Shown piece after piece: positions 53,104-62,727 of a stretch of 64,000 nucleotides of DNA. Position 1 is the first letter of the stretch. Each line of letters opens with the position of its first letter. The notes under the pieces were generated by a model. The model saw nothing but the letters and a program-made list of their open reading frames with translations, had not been told where the DNA came from and ran no database searches. Source of the stretch: Pseudomonas fluorescens NCIMB 11764 (GTDB lineage: Bacteria; Pseudomonadota; Gammaproteobacteria; Pseudomonadales; Pseudomonadaceae); the NCBI RefSeq assembly GCF_000293885.2, contig NZ_CP010945.1, positions 1,694,001 to 1,758,000 of the forward strand, in the 5' to 3' direction. Made by a program: the position numbers and the translations under genes.

Positions 53104-53721
53104 ATGACTGATTTTGCCAACGCCATTCCGACCGCCGTCGATATCGTCCGGCGCGAAAAGTGCTACGAGGGCTTTTACAAGCTTGATCGTGTGCACTTGC
53201 GCCACGAGTTGTTCGCCGGTGGCATGAGCCGCGAAATCAATCGTGAAGTGTTTGTTCGCCACGATGCCGTCTGCGTGCTGCCTTACGACCCGCAGCGTGA
53301 CGAAGTGGTGCTGATCGAGCAGTTTCGCGTCGGTGCCATGGGCAAGACCGATAACCCGTGGCTGATCGAGCTGGTCGCCGGTCTGATCGACAAGGATGAG
53401 GTGCCGGAAGAGGTTGCTCACCGCGAAGCGCAGGAGGAAGCTGGGCTTGTATTCGGGGCGCTGTGGCCGATGACCAAATATTTTCCATCGCCGGGCGGCA
53501 GCAATGAATTCGTGCATTTGTACCTGGGGCGTTGCGAGACAACCGGGGTCGGCGGCCTGCATGGGCTGGAGGAAGAAGCAGAAGATATCCGCGTTTCGGT
53601 CTGGGCGTTCGAAGACGCGCTGCAAGCCGTACGCGACGGACGTATTGCCAACGCGCCAAGCATCATTGCCTTGCAGTGGCTGGCTTTGAATCGCGTTGAA
53701 GTGAGGGGGCTATGGTCGTAA
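53104..53721 (+). CDS. nudF: ADP-ribose pyrophosphatase (Nudix)
   Basis: A 205-residue Nudix hydrolase that splits ADP-ribose into AMP and ribose 5-phosphate. The Nudix box GLIDKDEVPEEVAHREAQEE fits G-x5-E-x7-R-E-x2-E-E. Family features such as MTKYFPSPGGSNEFVHLY are also present. ATG 53104 is preferred; the longer frame to 53056 is unsupported. It heads a nudF-DUF1249-cpdA-yqiA-parE run whose order is conserved with E. coli next to tolC. Overlaps the next gene by 10 bases. Confidence 0.92.
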   Translation: MTDFANAIPTAVDIVRREKCYEGFYKLDRVHLRHELFAGGMSREINREVFVRHDAVCVLPYDPQRDEVVLIEQFRVGAMGKTDNPWLIELVAGLIDKDEVPEEVAHREAQEEAGLVFGALWPMTKYFPSPGGSNEFVHLYLGRCETTGVGGLHGLEEEAEDIRVSVWAFEDALQAVRDGRIANAPSIIALQWLALNRVEVRGLWS

Positions 53722-54164
53722 ACAAGCTGCGCGATCGTTACAGGGTCGACCTCGTGGGGCTGCAAGCCTCTTGCGAGGCCAACTACGCGCGCCTGATGCG
53801 ACTGTTGCCGGACATGCGCAACGAACCGGCGGCGCGGCGCATTGCCGTGACCCATGGCGAGCAGATGCTCGGCGTGCTGGCGCTGGAAGTGCTGCAGGTC
53901 TGTCCGTATACCACCACCCTGCAAGTGCGCCAGGAGCACAGCCTGCCGTGGTTGCCGGTGCCGCAACTGGAAGTGCAGGTCTATCACGACGCCTGCATGG
54001 CCGAAGTGGTCAGCGCCGAACATGCGCGACGCTTTCGCGGCATCTATCCTTACCCGAACGCCGCGATGCATCAGCCGGACGAAAAGGCCCAGCTGAACAT
54101 GTTTCTGGGGGAGTGGCTGAGCCATTGCCTGGCGCTGGGGCACGAGTACGAAGTCGTTCGTTGA
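53712..54164 (+). CDS. DUF1249 protein (YqiB family)
   Basis: A 150-residue cytoplasmic protein of the YqiB/DUF1249 family, unknown function. Start ATG 53712 overlaps nudF by 10 bases; the start reads MVVNKLRDRYRVDLVGLQ. Characteristic segments are NYARLMRLLPDM, PYTTTLQVRQEH, LEVQVYHDACMAEVVSAE and GIYPYPNAAMHQPDEKAQLN. The arrangement with nudF upstream and cpdA downstream is as in E. coli, suggesting an old functional link. No catalytic residues are recognised. Confidence 0.88.
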   Translation: MVVNKLRDRYRVDLVGLQASCEANYARLMRLLPDMRNEPAARRIAVTHGEQMLGVLALEVLQVCPYTTTLQVRQEHSLPWLPVPQLEVQVYHDACMAEVVSAEHARRFRGIYPYPNAAMHQPDEKAQLNMFLGEWLSHCLALGHEYEVVR

Positions 54165-54267
54165 CGTTGTTGTGAACTGCGTCAGGTTCGCGCGTTTCCT
54201 CTTTTGACCATCCCCCAGCATAATTGCGGCACTTCATCATCCCGTGATTCAGCCCTGGGAGATCGCC

Positions 54268-55083
54268 TTGCCGAGCGTATCCACATTGACCACCGCCGAT
54301 CCGGCGTTGCTGGTGCAACTGTCCGACAGCCATCTGTTTGCCGAGCCCGACGGTACGTTGCTGGGCATGAATACGCGCGACAGCCTGCAAAAGGTCATCG
54401 AGCTGGTCAGGCTGCAACAGCCGCAGATCAATCTGATCATCGCCAGTGGCGACCTTTCCCAGGACGGGACGCTGGAGTCGTACCAGCAGTTTCGCGACCT
54501 GACCCGACAGCTCGATGCACCGGCGCGCTGGATTCCTGGCAATCACGATGAACCGCAGATCATGGCCGAAGCCGCGACTCACAGCGCTTTACTGGAACCA
54601 ATGGTGGATATCGGCAATTGGCGCGTCACCTTGCTTGATTCCGCGGTGCCCGGTTCGGTGCCGGGGTATCTGCAGGATGAGCAACTGCAACTGCTGGCCC
54701 GCTCGTTGAGCGAGGCGCCCGAGCGGCATCATCTGGTGTGTTTCCATCATCATCCGGTGCCGATCGGGTGTGCGTGGATGGAGCCGATCGGGTTGCGCAA
54801 TCCAGAGGCGCTGTTCGCGGTGCTGGATCGGTTCCCGCAGGTGCGCGCTGTCTTGTGGGGGCATGTGCACCAGGAAATTGATCAGGATCGTAATGGCGTA
54901 CGCCTGTTCGCCTCGCCTTCTACCTGCATTCAGTTCGAGCCGGGGAGCGAGGATTTCAAGGTGGGGGAGCAGGCGCCGGGATATCGATGGTTGCGGCTGT
55001 TGCCGGATGGGCAGATTGAAACCGGCGTGGAGCGTGTAACTGGCTTTGATTTCACGGTCGATTATGGCTCCAACGGCTACTGA
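54268..55083 (+). CDS. cpdA: 3',5'-cyclic AMP phosphodiesterase
   Basis: A 271-residue metallophosphoesterase that lowers cAMP, and so affects Vfr/CRP signalling in Pseudomonas. Metal motifs: LLVQLSDSHLFAEPDG (D-x-H), IASGDLSQDG (GD), WIPGNHDEPQ (GNH[DE]), CFHHHPVPIG and WGHVHQEIDQ (GHxH). TTG 54268 is preferred over GTG 54244, because GGGAG is six bases upstream and the length matches known CpdA. It sits in the conserved nudF-DUF1249-cpdA-yqiA-parE block. Confidence 0.93.
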   Translation: MPSVSTLTTADPALLVQLSDSHLFAEPDGTLLGMNTRDSLQKVIELVRLQQPQINLIIASGDLSQDGTLESYQQFRDLTRQLDAPARWIPGNHDEPQIMAEAATHSALLEPMVDIGNWRVTLLDSAVPGSVPGYLQDEQLQLLARSLSEAPERHHLVCFHHHPVPIGCAWMEPIGLRNPEALFAVLDRFPQVRAVLWGHVHQEIDQDRNGVRLFASPSTCIQFEPGSEDFKVGEQAPGYRWLRLLPDGQIETGVERVTGFDFTVDYGSNGY

Positions 55084-55098
55084 ATATCTGCGGTGCTG

Positions 55099-55170
55099 CC
55101 ATCGCCAGACGGCTGGCTCCCACTCTGCGTCGTGCACAAATCCCTGTGGGAGCCAGCCTGCCGTCGATGG
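55099..55170. repeat. REP pair between cpdA and yqiA
   Basis: Arms 55099-55123 (CCATCGCCAGACGGCTGGCT...) and 55146-55170 are inverse copies of the REP family also seen at 50771 and 62578, with minor changes. Confidence 0.8.
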
Positions 55171-55264
55171 CGTCCGCTCAGACGATATCAATTCCACGGA
55201 TATCCCCGATTCCCCCGACACCCTGTAAACTCCGCCTTCTTTACCCGACGCACAGGGAGTTCAA

Positions 55265-55873
55265 ATGTCCGGTTCGATCCTTTATATCCACGGTTTCAAC
55301 AGCGCGCCTTCGTCGAAAAAAGCCACGCAGTTGATCGAAGTGATGGAGCGTCTGGGCTTGAGCGATCACCTGCGCGTTCCAGCCTTGCATCACCATCCGC
55401 GCGAAGCCATCGGTCAGCTGGAACAGGCGATTGCCGAACTGGGGCGGCCACTGCTGGTCGGCAGCTCACTCGGCGGCTACTATGCGACTCACTTGGCCGA
55501 GCGCCATGGCCTCAAGGCCCTGTTGATCAATCCTGCCGTCAGTCCGCACCGGATGTTCGACGGGCACCTGGGGACACAGAAAAACCTGTATACCGATGAG
55601 GCCTGGGAACTGACCCACGACCACGTGACGGCCCTGGCCGAGCTGGAAGTGCCGGCGCCCCGGGACCCGCAGCGTTATCAGGTGTGGTTGCAGACCGGTG
55701 ATGAAACACTGGATTATCGCCTCGCCCAGCAGTATTACCGGGCTTGTGCCTTGCGCATCCAGGCCGGCGGCGACCATGGTTTCCAGGGTTTTGCCGAGCG
55801 ATTGCCGGCAATGCTGAGTTTTGCCGGCATCGGCGCAGATTTGTATCAGGCGATTGATTTCACTGCACTTTGA
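55265..55873 (+). CDS. yqiA: YqiA/YcfP alpha/beta-hydrolase (esterase)
   Basis: A 202-residue hydrolase: ILYIHGFNSAPSSKKATQL at the start, the nucleophile elbow GSSLGGYYATHLAE (G-x-S-x-G), and the late GGDHGFQGF carrying the catalytic His. YqiA of E. coli has palmitoyl-CoA and ester activities; the physiological substrate is unclear. ATG 55265 has GGGAGT upstream at a good distance. It precedes parE, as in E. coli, at a 40-base gap. Confidence 0.9.
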   Translation: MSGSILYIHGFNSAPSSKKATQLIEVMERLGLSDHLRVPALHHHPREAIGQLEQAIAELGRPLLVGSSLGGYYATHLAERHGLKALLINPAVSPHRMFDGHLGTQKNLYTDEAWELTHDHVTALAELEVPAPRDPQRYQVWLQTGDETLDYRLAQQYYRACALRIQAGGDHGFQGFAERLPAMLSFAGIGADLYQAIDFTAL

Positions 55874-55913
55874 TCCTTGCCTCTTATTCACAGAACATTG
55901 ACGACGAGACCCC

Positions 55914-57818
55914 ATGGCCACTCCCAGCGCTAGCTCTTATAACGCAGACGCCATCGAAGTCCTCTCGGGCCTCGACCCGGTGCGCAAACGCCCCGGCATG
56001 TACACCGACACCAGTCGGCCGAATCACCTCGCCCAGGAAGTCATCGACAACAGCGTCGACGAAGCCTTGGCCGGGCACGCGACCTCGGTGCAGGTCATCC
56101 TGCACGCCGATCACTCCCTGGAAGTCAGCGATGACGGTCGTGGCATGCCGGTGGACATTCACCCGGAAGAGGGTGTTTCCGGGGTCGAGCTGATCCTCAC
56201 CAAGCTTCATGCGGGTGGCAAGTTTTCCAACAAGAACTACCAGTTCTCCGGCGGCCTGCACGGGGTGGGTATTTCGGTGGTCAACGCCTTGTCGACCGAA
56301 GTCCGTGTGCGCGTAAAGCGTGACGGCAACGAATACCAGATGACTTTCGCCGACGGTTACAAGAAGACCGAACTGGAAGTGGTCGGCACCGTCGGCAAGC
56401 GCAACACCGGCACCAGCGTATTCTTCGCCCCGGACCCGAAATACTTCGACTCCCCGAAATTTTCCATCAGCCGCCTCAAGCACGTACTCAAGGCCAAGGC
56501 CGTCCTGTGCCCGGGTCTGCTGGTCAGCTTTGAAGACAAGGCCACCGGCGAGAAAGTCGAATGGCATTACGAAGACGGTCTGCGCTCCTATCTGGTCGAC
56601 GCAGTCAGCGAATTCGAACGCCTGCCGGACGAACCGTTCTGCGGCAGCCTGGCCGGTAACAAGGAAGCGGTCGACTGGGCGCTGCTGTGGTTGCCGGAAG
56701 GTGGCGACAGCGTGCAGGAAAGCTACGTCAACCTGATCCCGACGGCCCAGGGTGGTACCCACGTCAACGGTTTGCGCCAGGGCTTGCTCGATGCCATGCG
56801 CGAGTTCTGCGAATTTCGCAGCCTGCTGCCGCGCGGCGTGAAGCTGGCGCCGGAAGACGTCTGGGAACGCATCGCCTTCGTCCTGTCGATGAAAATGCAG
56901 GAACCGCAATTCTCCGGCCAGACCAAAGAGCGGCTGTCGTCCCGTGAAGCGGCGGCGTTTGTTTCCGGTGTGGTCAAGGACGCGTTCAGCCTGTGGCTCA
57001 ATGCGAACCCGGAAACCGGCATGCTCCTGGCGGAACTGGCGATCAACAACGCCGGCCGTCGCCTGAAGGCGAGCAAAAAGGTCGAGCGCAAGCGCATCAC
57101 GGCGGGACCGGCACTGCCAGGCAAGCTCGCCGACTGCGCCGGGCAGGACCCGATGCGTTCCGAGTTGTTCCTGGTGGAAGGTGACTCCGCCGGCGGTTCC
57201 GCCAAACAAGCACGGGACAAAGAGTTTCAAGCCATCCTGCCGTTGCGCGGCAAAATCCTGAACACCTGGGAAGTCGACGGCAGTGAAGTGCTGGCCAGCC
57301 AGGAAGTACACAACATTGCCGTGGCGATCGGTGTCGATCCGGGTGCGGCGGACATGAGCCAGCTGCGTTACGGCAAAATCTGCATCCTCGCCGACGCCGA
57401 CTCCGACGGTTTGCACATTGCTACGCTGTTGTGCGCGTTGTTCGTCCAGCATTTCCGTCCGTTGGTGGATGCCGGTCACGTCTACGTCGCGATGCCGCCG
57501 CTTTACCGTATCGACCTCGGCAAAGAGATTTACTACGCCCTCGACGAAGCCGAGCGCGATGGCATTCTCGACCGTCTGGTGGCCGAGAAGAAACGCGGCA
57601 AGCCTCAGGTCACCCGATTCAAAGGCCTGGGTGAAATGAACCCGCCGCAACTGCGCGAAACCACCATGGACCCGAACACCCGGCGTCTGGTGCAGCTGAC
57701 CCTGGACGATTTCGAAGCGACGTCGGAAATGATGGACATGTTGCTGGCGAAGAAGCGCGCCGGTGACCGTAAATCCTGGCTCGAATCCAAAGGCAACCTG
57801 GCCGAGGTTCTTGGCTGA
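55914..57818 (+). CDS. parE: DNA topoisomerase IV subunit B
   Basis: A 634-residue ATPase subunit of topoisomerase IV, which decatenates daughter chromosomes. GHKL ATPase: EVIDNSVDEALAGHA and GLHGVGISVVNAL; TOPRIM: LVEGDSAGGSAKQARD (about residue 421) and ILADADSDGLHIATLL (about 492). ATG 55914. The stop overlaps the next gene at TGATG. ParC is encoded 1.5 kb downstream, after two other genes, in the same direction, so all four are plausibly co-transcribed. Confidence 0.97.
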   Translation: MATPSASSYNADAIEVLSGLDPVRKRPGMYTDTSRPNHLAQEVIDNSVDEALAGHATSVQVILHADHSLEVSDDGRGMPVDIHPEEGVSGVELILTKLHAGGKFSNKNYQFSGGLHGVGISVVNALSTEVRVRVKRDGNEYQMTFADGYKKTELEVVGTVGKRNTGTSVFFAPDPKYFDSPKFSISRLKHVLKAKAVLCPGLLVSFEDKATGEKVEWHYEDGLRSYLVDAVSEFERLPDEPFCGSLAGNKEAVDWALLWLPEGGDSVQESYVNLIPTAQGGTHVNGLRQGLLDAMREFCEFRSLLPRGVKLAPEDVWERIAFVLSMKMQEPQFSGQTKERLSSREAAAFVSGVVKDAFSLWLNANPETGMLLAELAINNAGRRLKASKKVERKRITAGPALPGKLADCAGQDPMRSELFLVEGDSAGGSAKQARDKEFQAILPLRGKILNTWEVDGSEVLASQEVHNIAVAIGVDPGAADMSQLRYGKICILADADSDGLHIATLLCALFVQHFRPLVDAGHVYVAMPPLYRIDLGKEIYYALDEAERDGILDRLVAEKKRGKPQVTRFKGLGEMNPPQLRETTMDPNTRRLVQLTLDDFEATSEMMDMLLAKKRAGDRKSWLESKGNLAEVLG

Positions 57819-58807
57819 TGCGGGTTGGCCTTGCCCTGGCATGTGCGTTACTTCTGACCTCTGTTTCGGCGTTCGCCGAACCGGCACCGGAGTTGCGCCT
57901 GTTGTCCGAACATCCCGTGGAGGGCATGCGCGGCGGCAACCTGTCGGGGCTGGCGCAGTGCGGCAAGGATTTGTGGACGATTTCCGATCGCGACGACGAT
58001 CAGATCTACCGACTCGAGACCGGCGATACGGTCTGGCAGGCGGAAACCGTACGTATCGGTGTGCCGCCTGTGCCGGACAGCGGTTTGCCCTGGGGTTTGC
58101 GTTCGCGGACGTGGGCGGCGTCGTTCGTGCGGGGCGGGGATCTGGATTTCGAAGGCATCACCTGCGACAACGCCGGCAATCGCTACATCGTCAGCGAGTC
58201 CCACGCAGCGGTACTGCAAGTGCCGCCCGTTGGGCCGACGTCCTGGCTGAAGATCTCGCCGATGCTGGTTCGCGAAGCCCGGGCCAGTGGCATGTTGTTG
58301 CACTTCAACGCATTGTTCGAAGGTCTGGCGATCAACCCGGCCGGCGATCAATTGTGGTTGGCCGCCGAACGTGAGCGCCGTGGCCTGTTGTTGATCAAGC
58401 GTCAGCAAACGGTCTGGGATTGCGACGGCGGTTGTGTACTGCTGAGCGAGGCCGGCATGGAAATGCAGCCGGCGAAATTTCCCAAGGCCAGGGCAGTGTC
58501 GCGCGACTTTGCCGACCTGTCGTTGTTCAACGGCAAGCTGTTTACCCTTGAGCGCAATGCGTTCGAAATTTGCCGCCGTGACGCGGTGACGGCCAAGGTC
58601 GAGCGTTGCTGGTCGTTTGCCGACGAAGCCTTGCAGGATAACCGTCGTTATCCACAGGGCTATGGCCTGACGGAAGCACTGATCGTCGACGCCGATGGCG
58701 CCTGGGTCGGCATCGACAACAACGATGGTGCCCGTGCTGATGGCGAGTACCGCCCGATTGTCTGGCGCTTCGCCGCGCCTGAAGGTGGCTGGAGTGCCAA
58801 GCCGTGA
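57818..58807 (+). CDS. Esterase-like/phytase-like exported protein
   Basis: A 329-residue protein with a signal peptide (MRVGLALACALLLTSVSAFA). The mature part resembles the 'esterase-like activity of phytase' domain, a beta-propeller-like fold: GLAQCGKDLWTISDRDDDQIY near the start, GDLDFEGITCDNAGNRYIVS in mid-protein and IGIDNNDGARADG at the end. Periplasmic location is likely. Substrate and metal are not known. ATG 57818 overlaps parE; the next gene overlaps it by four bases. A similar gene lies between parE and parC in P. aeruginosa, as I recall. Confidence 0.78.
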   Translation: MRVGLALACALLLTSVSAFAEPAPELRLLSEHPVEGMRGGNLSGLAQCGKDLWTISDRDDDQIYRLETGDTVWQAETVRIGVPPVPDSGLPWGLRSRTWAASFVRGGDLDFEGITCDNAGNRYIVSESHAAVLQVPPVGPTSWLKISPMLVREARASGMLLHFNALFEGLAINPAGDQLWLAAERERRGLLLIKRQQTVWDCDGGCVLLSEAGMEMQPAKFPKARAVSRDFADLSLFNGKLFTLERNAFEICRRDAVTAKVERCWSFADEALQDNRRYPQGYGLTEALIVDADGAWVGIDNNDGARADGEYRPIVWRFAAPEGGWSAKP

Positions 58808-59328
58808 CGCCGCAAACGCCCGGGAAACGCGCGGGTCGGGTGTTCATGGTGCTGGCCTGGTGCGCAGCGCTGTTTCTGGCGACGCGGTTTTTCGGCCAAT
58901 GGGAGGAGCGTCAGCAAAATCCCAATGTCGTCGTCAGCTCGGAACAGGGCGAAGGTTTTATCGAAGTGAAACTGGCGAGCAACACCCAGGGGCACTTCGT
59001 CGCCAGCGGCCAGATCAACGGCCAGCCGGTGGATTTCATGCTGGATACCGGGGCAACCGATGTGGCGATCCCGGCAGAAATGGCCGAACGGCTGAAACTT
59101 GAAAAAGGCTTCGGGGTGACCCTGAGCACCGCCAACGGTCGTACCGAGGGTTATCGAACCCGTGTCGACCGGCTGCAACTGGGCGACATCGTGCTGCGTG
59201 ATGTGCGCGCCATCGTCGTGCCAGGCCTTGATGGCAAGCAAGTGCTGCTCGGTATGAGTGCACTGAACAAACTTGAATTTACCCAGCGCGGTGGCACCAT
59301 GCTTCTGCGCCAGACAACGAACCGATGA
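58804..59328 (+). CDS. Retropepsin-like aspartic protease (TIGR02281-type)
   Basis: A 174-residue membrane-anchored protein from GTG 58804 ([19 protein letters not shown]). A hydrophobic helix (about residues 12-30) would leave a periplasmic domain of single-domain aspartic protease type: [19 protein letters not shown] holds the D-T-G catalytic motif, and [13 protein letters not shown] closes the fold. Such proteins dimerise like retroviral proteases. Substrates are unknown. The gene overlaps the preceding gene by four bases, and parC begins seven bases after its stop. Confidence 0.8.
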   Translation: MTPQTPGKRAGRVFMVLAWCAALFLATRFFGQWEERQQNPNVVVSSEQGEGFIEVKLASNTQGHFVASGQINGQPVDFMLDTGATDVAIPAEMAERLKLEKGFGVTLSTANGRTEGYRTRVDRLQLGDIVLRDVRAIVVPGLDGKQVLLGMSALNKLEFTQRGGTMLLRQTTNR

Positions 59329-59335
59329 GGCCCGC

Positions 59336-61603
59336 ATGAGCGACTCCCTTGATCTCAGCCTGGACGGTGTAGAACGCCGGTCACTGGCTGACTTCACCGA
59401 AAATGCCTACCTCAACTACTCCATGTACGTGATCATGGACCGTGCCTTGCCGCATATCGGCGATGGCCTGAAGCCGGTACAGCGTCGCATCATTTATGCG
59501 ATGAGCGAGTTGGGGCTGGACGCCGATTCCAAGCACAAGAAATCGGCGCGTACCGTCGGTGACGTGCTCGGCAAGTTCCACCCGCACGGCGATTCGGCCT
59601 GCTACGAAGCCATGGTCCTGATGGCTCAACCGTTCAGCTACCGCTACACGCTGGTCGACGGTCAGGGTAACTGGGGTGCGCCGGATGATCCCAAGTCCTT
59701 CGCCGCCATGCGTTACACCGAAGCGCGGCTGTCGCGTTATTCCGAAGTGCTGCTCAGCGAACTGGGCCAGGGCACGGCCGACTGGGGCCCGAACTTCGAC
59801 GGCACCCTCGACGAGCCCCTGGTGTTGCCGGCACGTTTGCCGAACATCCTGCTCAACGGCACCACCGGGATTGCCGTGGGCATGGCCACCGACGTACCGC
59901 CGCACAACCTGCGGGAAGTCGCGACAGCGTGCGTGCGTTTGCTCGATGAGCCGAAAGCCACGGTCGAACAGCTCTGCGAGCACATCCAGGGCCCGGATTA
60001 TCCGACCGAAGCGGAAATCATCACCCCGCGCGCCGATCTGCTGAAAATGTATGAAACCGGCAAGGGCTCGGTGCGCATGCGCGCCGTTTACCACATCGAA
60101 GACGGCGACATCATCGTCACCGCGCTGCCGCATCAAGTGTCCGGTGCCAAGGTGCTGGAGCAGATCGCGGCCATGATGCAGGCCAAGCCGTCCAAGGCCC
60201 CGCAGATCGCGGACCTGCGCGACGAATCCGACCACGAAAACCCGTGCCGGATCGTAATCATTCCGGGCGCGCGCAAGAATTTTGACCACGACGCGCTGAT
60301 GCAGCACCTGTTCGCCAGCACCGAGCTGGAGTCGAGCTACCGGGTCAACATCAACATCATCGGCCTGGACGGCAAGCCGCAGCTGAAAAACCTGCGTGCG
60401 CTGCTGGTGGAATGGCTGGAGTTCCGCGTTCAAACCGTGCGTCGTCGCCTGCAATTCCGCCTCGACAAGGTTGAACGTCGTCTGCACCTGTTGGACGGTT
60501 TGTTGATTGCCTACCTCAACCTGGATGAAGTGATCCACATCATCCGCACCGAGGAACACCCGAAAGCCGCCCTGATCGCGCGTTTCGCCCTGAGCGAAAT
60601 CCAGGCCGAGTACATTCTCGACACCCGTTTGCGTCAGTTGGCGCGCCTGGAAGAAATGAAGCTGCGCTCCGAGCAGGATGAACTGCTCAAGGAACAAGCC
60701 AAGCTGCAAGCCCTGCTGGGCAGCGAAGCCAAGCTGAAAAAACTGGTGCGCACCGAGCTGATCAAGGACGCCGAAACCTATGGCGACGACCGTCGCTCGC
60801 CGATCGTCGAGCGCACCGAAGCCAAGGCCCTGACAGAGCACGATCTGCTGCCGAACGAGAAAGTAACCGTCGTGCTGTCGGAAAAAGGTTGGGTTCGTTC
60901 CGCCAAGGGGCACGAAATCGACGCCACCGGGCTTTCCTACAAGGCTGGGGACGGTTTCAAGGCCCTGGCACCCGGGCGTTCCAACCAGTTTGCCGTGTTT
61001 ATCGACTCTACCGGTCGTAGCTATTCGGTGGCTGCTCATACCTTGCCATCAGCCCGTGGTCAGGGCGAGCCGTTGACCGGTCGTCTGACGCCGCCACCCG
61101 GCGCGAGTTTCGAATGCGTGCTGATGCCGGATGATGACTCGCTGTACGTGATCGCCTCCGACGCCGGTTACGGTTTCGTGGTCAAGGGTGAGGACTTCCA
61201 GGCCAAGAACAAGGCGGGCAAAGCGTTGCTGAGCTTGCCGAACAACTCGAAGGTCATTCTGCCGCGCCCGGTGGCTGATCGTGAGAACAACTGGCTGGCC
61301 TCGGTGACCACCGAAGGTCGCCTGCTGATCTTCAAAATCAGCGATCTGCCACAATTAGGTAAGGGCAAAGGCAACAAGATCATCGGGATTTCCGGTGAGC
61401 GTGTGGCCAGTCGCGAAGAATATGTCACGGACATCGCTGTTCTGCCGGAAGGCGCCACCTTAGTGCTGCAGGCCGGAAAACGTACCTTGTCACTGAAGGC
61501 GGACGACCTCGAACACTACAAAGGTGAGCGTGGGCGGCGTGGAAACAAACTTCCACGAGGCTTCCAGAGGGTAGATGCGCTGCTCGTCGAAAACCTCAAT
61601 TAA
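59336..61603 (+). CDS. parC: DNA topoisomerase IV subunit A
   Basis: A 755-residue subunit that cuts and rejoins DNA in topoisomerase IV with ParE. ATG 59336 gives [20 protein letters not shown]. The breakage-reunion domain shows [15 protein letters not shown] with Ser87 and Glu91 (wild type at the positions that mutate in fluoroquinolone resistance) and catalytic Tyr127 in [11 protein letters not shown]. The beta-pinwheel C-terminal domain runs from about residue 500. Upstream retropepsin and phytase-like genes separate it from parE. Confidence 0.97.
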   Translation: MSDSLDLSLDGVERRSLADFTENAYLNYSMYVIMDRALPHIGDGLKPVQRRIIYAMSELGLDADSKHKKSARTVGDVLGKFHPHGDSACYEAMVLMAQPFSYRYTLVDGQGNWGAPDDPKSFAAMRYTEARLSRYSEVLLSELGQGTADWGPNFDGTLDEPLVLPARLPNILLNGTTGIAVGMATDVPPHNLREVATACVRLLDEPKATVEQLCEHIQGPDYPTEAEIITPRADLLKMYETGKGSVRMRAVYHIEDGDIIVTALPHQVSGAKVLEQIAAMMQAKPSKAPQIADLRDESDHENPCRIVIIPGARKNFDHDALMQHLFASTELESSYRVNINIIGLDGKPQLKNLRALLVEWLEFRVQTVRRRLQFRLDKVERRLHLLDGLLIAYLNLDEVIHIIRTEEHPKAALIARFALSEIQAEYILDTRLRQLARLEEMKLRSEQDELLKEQAKLQALLGSEAKLKKLVRTELIKDAETYGDDRRSPIVERTEAKALTEHDLLPNEKVTVVLSEKGWVRSAKGHEIDATGLSYKAGDGFKALAPGRSNQFAVFIDSTGRSYSVAAHTLPSARGQGEPLTGRLTPPPGASFECVLMPDDDSLYVIASDAGYGFVVKGEDFQAKNKAGKALLSLPNNSKVILPRPVADRENNWLASVTTEGRLLIFKISDLPQLGKGKGNKIIGISGERVASREEYVTDIAVLPEGATLVLQAGKRTLSLKADDLEHYKGERGRRGNKLPRGFQRVDALLVENLN

Positions 61604-61780
61604 GCGTCCTAGAGCGCTCGATCTGCGATTTAACGCGTAGATCGACGCTTTGCCGCTGGAGTCGGAACGCATATTCACGGATGATATGGCCTTTCCAAGC
61701 GCCGGCGTGGCCGAGCGTTCTTCATATTTATTGAGTATTTTCACTGTGGTTAGCCTTGTGGCAACCACCTGGATGGGACG

Positions 61781-62494
61781 ATGACTGCTCTGCGCCTTCC
61801 TTTTATTTTGATGCTCGCCGGCGTTCTTGGCCTGGCGGGTTGCAGCACTCACCAACCGGTGTCGCTGTATCAGCTGGACAGCGGAAGTCCGGCTCAGCCT
61901 GCGCAAAGCGCGGGCATGGCGGTATTGCTCGGCCCGGTAACGGTCGCCGACTATCTGCAACGTGAGACATTGCTGCAGCGTCAGCCGGATGGCAGCTTGC
62001 AGGCTTCGACCGATGGTCGTTGGGCGGGAAGCCTGTCTTCCGACATCGATCAGCTGTTGCTGCGTCAGGTGGCAGGTCATCTGGACAGTCAACGCGTGGT
62101 GCTGGCGCCGGCAACGCTCGGCTTCACGCCGGACGTTCAGGTGCTGCTGACCATCACGCGCCTGGACTCGGGTGAGTCGCAACCGGCGATCCTTGATGCG
62201 CAATGGCGTTTGATCGACCGTCGTGGTCAGGTGCGCGATAACCGCATCATTCATCTGCAGGAACAACACGCCGGCGGTACTGCCGCGCAGGTTCAGGCTC
62301 AGGGTGTGTTGTTGCAGAAACTTGCCGAGCAGTTGTCGGTAGCGCTCAAGCCGCTGGCTAACCAGCCACCGATTGCGGAAGCGCCAAAGAAACCGGCTGC
62401 CAAGCCTGCGGCGCCAGCGACGGAACAGGAAAAGCAGCCGAAGATTCCGATGGCTTCGCCTATCCGTACCGATATGGAAGTGTTCAGGTTCTAA
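61781..62494 (+). CDS. pqiC: PqiC-like membrane-integrity lipoprotein
   Basis: A 237-residue lipoprotein: signal MTALRLPFILMLAGVLGLAGC, lipobox LAGC (Cys 21). The DUF330/ABC-type auxiliary lipoprotein domain includes LYQLDSGSPAQPAQ, VTVADYLQRETLLQRQ and WAGSLSSDIDQLLLRQVAGHL. The C-terminus has an Ala/Pro-rich tail of about 35 residues. In other bacteria PqiC works with PqiA and PqiB in lipid transport between membranes. No pqiA or pqiB is visible on either side here, so it may have a different partner. ATG 61781 is 177 bases after parC. Confidence 0.72.
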   Translation: MTALRLPFILMLAGVLGLAGCSTHQPVSLYQLDSGSPAQPAQSAGMAVLLGPVTVADYLQRETLLQRQPDGSLQASTDGRWAGSLSSDIDQLLLRQVAGHLDSQRVVLAPATLGFTPDVQVLLTITRLDSGESQPAILDAQWRLIDRRGQVRDNRIIHLQEQHAGGTAAQVQAQGVLLQKLAEQLSVALKPLANQPPIAEAPKKPAAKPAAPATEQEKQPKIPMASPIRTDMEVFRF

Positions 62495-62513
62495 GCCTGG
62501 ATTGATCCAACAC

Positions 62514-62543
62514 AAAGCCCGCAGAGATGCGGGCTTTGTTGTT
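62514..62543 (+). terminator. Terminator of pqiC
   Basis: A 10-base stem AAAGCCCGCA/TGCGGGCTTT (62514-62537) ends in TTTGTTGTTT, 20 bases after the stop. Confidence 0.88.
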
Positions 62544-62577
62544 TCTGCAGGTTCATCTCCATTGCCTGTCCCGGCCT

Positions 62578-62654
62578 CATCGCCAGCAGGCTGGCTCCCA
62601 CAGGGGACATGTGGACGCCATAGATCCAATGTGGGAGCCAGCCTGCTGGCGATG
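62578..62654. repeat. REP pair downstream of pqiC
   Basis: CATCGCCAGCAGGCTGGCTC... (62578-62602) and its inverse (62630-62654) match the repeats at 50771-50848 nearly exactly. The intervening spacer differs. Confidence 0.85.
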
Positions 62655-62671
62655 GGGCCAGAACAGACAAC

Positions 62672-62703
62672 AAAAAACCCGCAGACAATCACTCATCTGC
62701 GGG
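62672..62703 (-). terminator. Terminator of the minus-strand gene at the window end
   Basis: An inverted repeat CCCGCAGA/TCTGCGGG (62678-62703) is followed in the minus direction by a six-T run (complement of 62672-62677), about 25 bases after the stop of the 62728 gene. Confidence 0.82.
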
Positions 62704-62727
62704 CTTCTTCACATCAGGGCCTAAGGT

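Noticed and set aside
55884..57887. 667-codon frame opposite parE
   Set aside because: Shadow of parE on the other strand.
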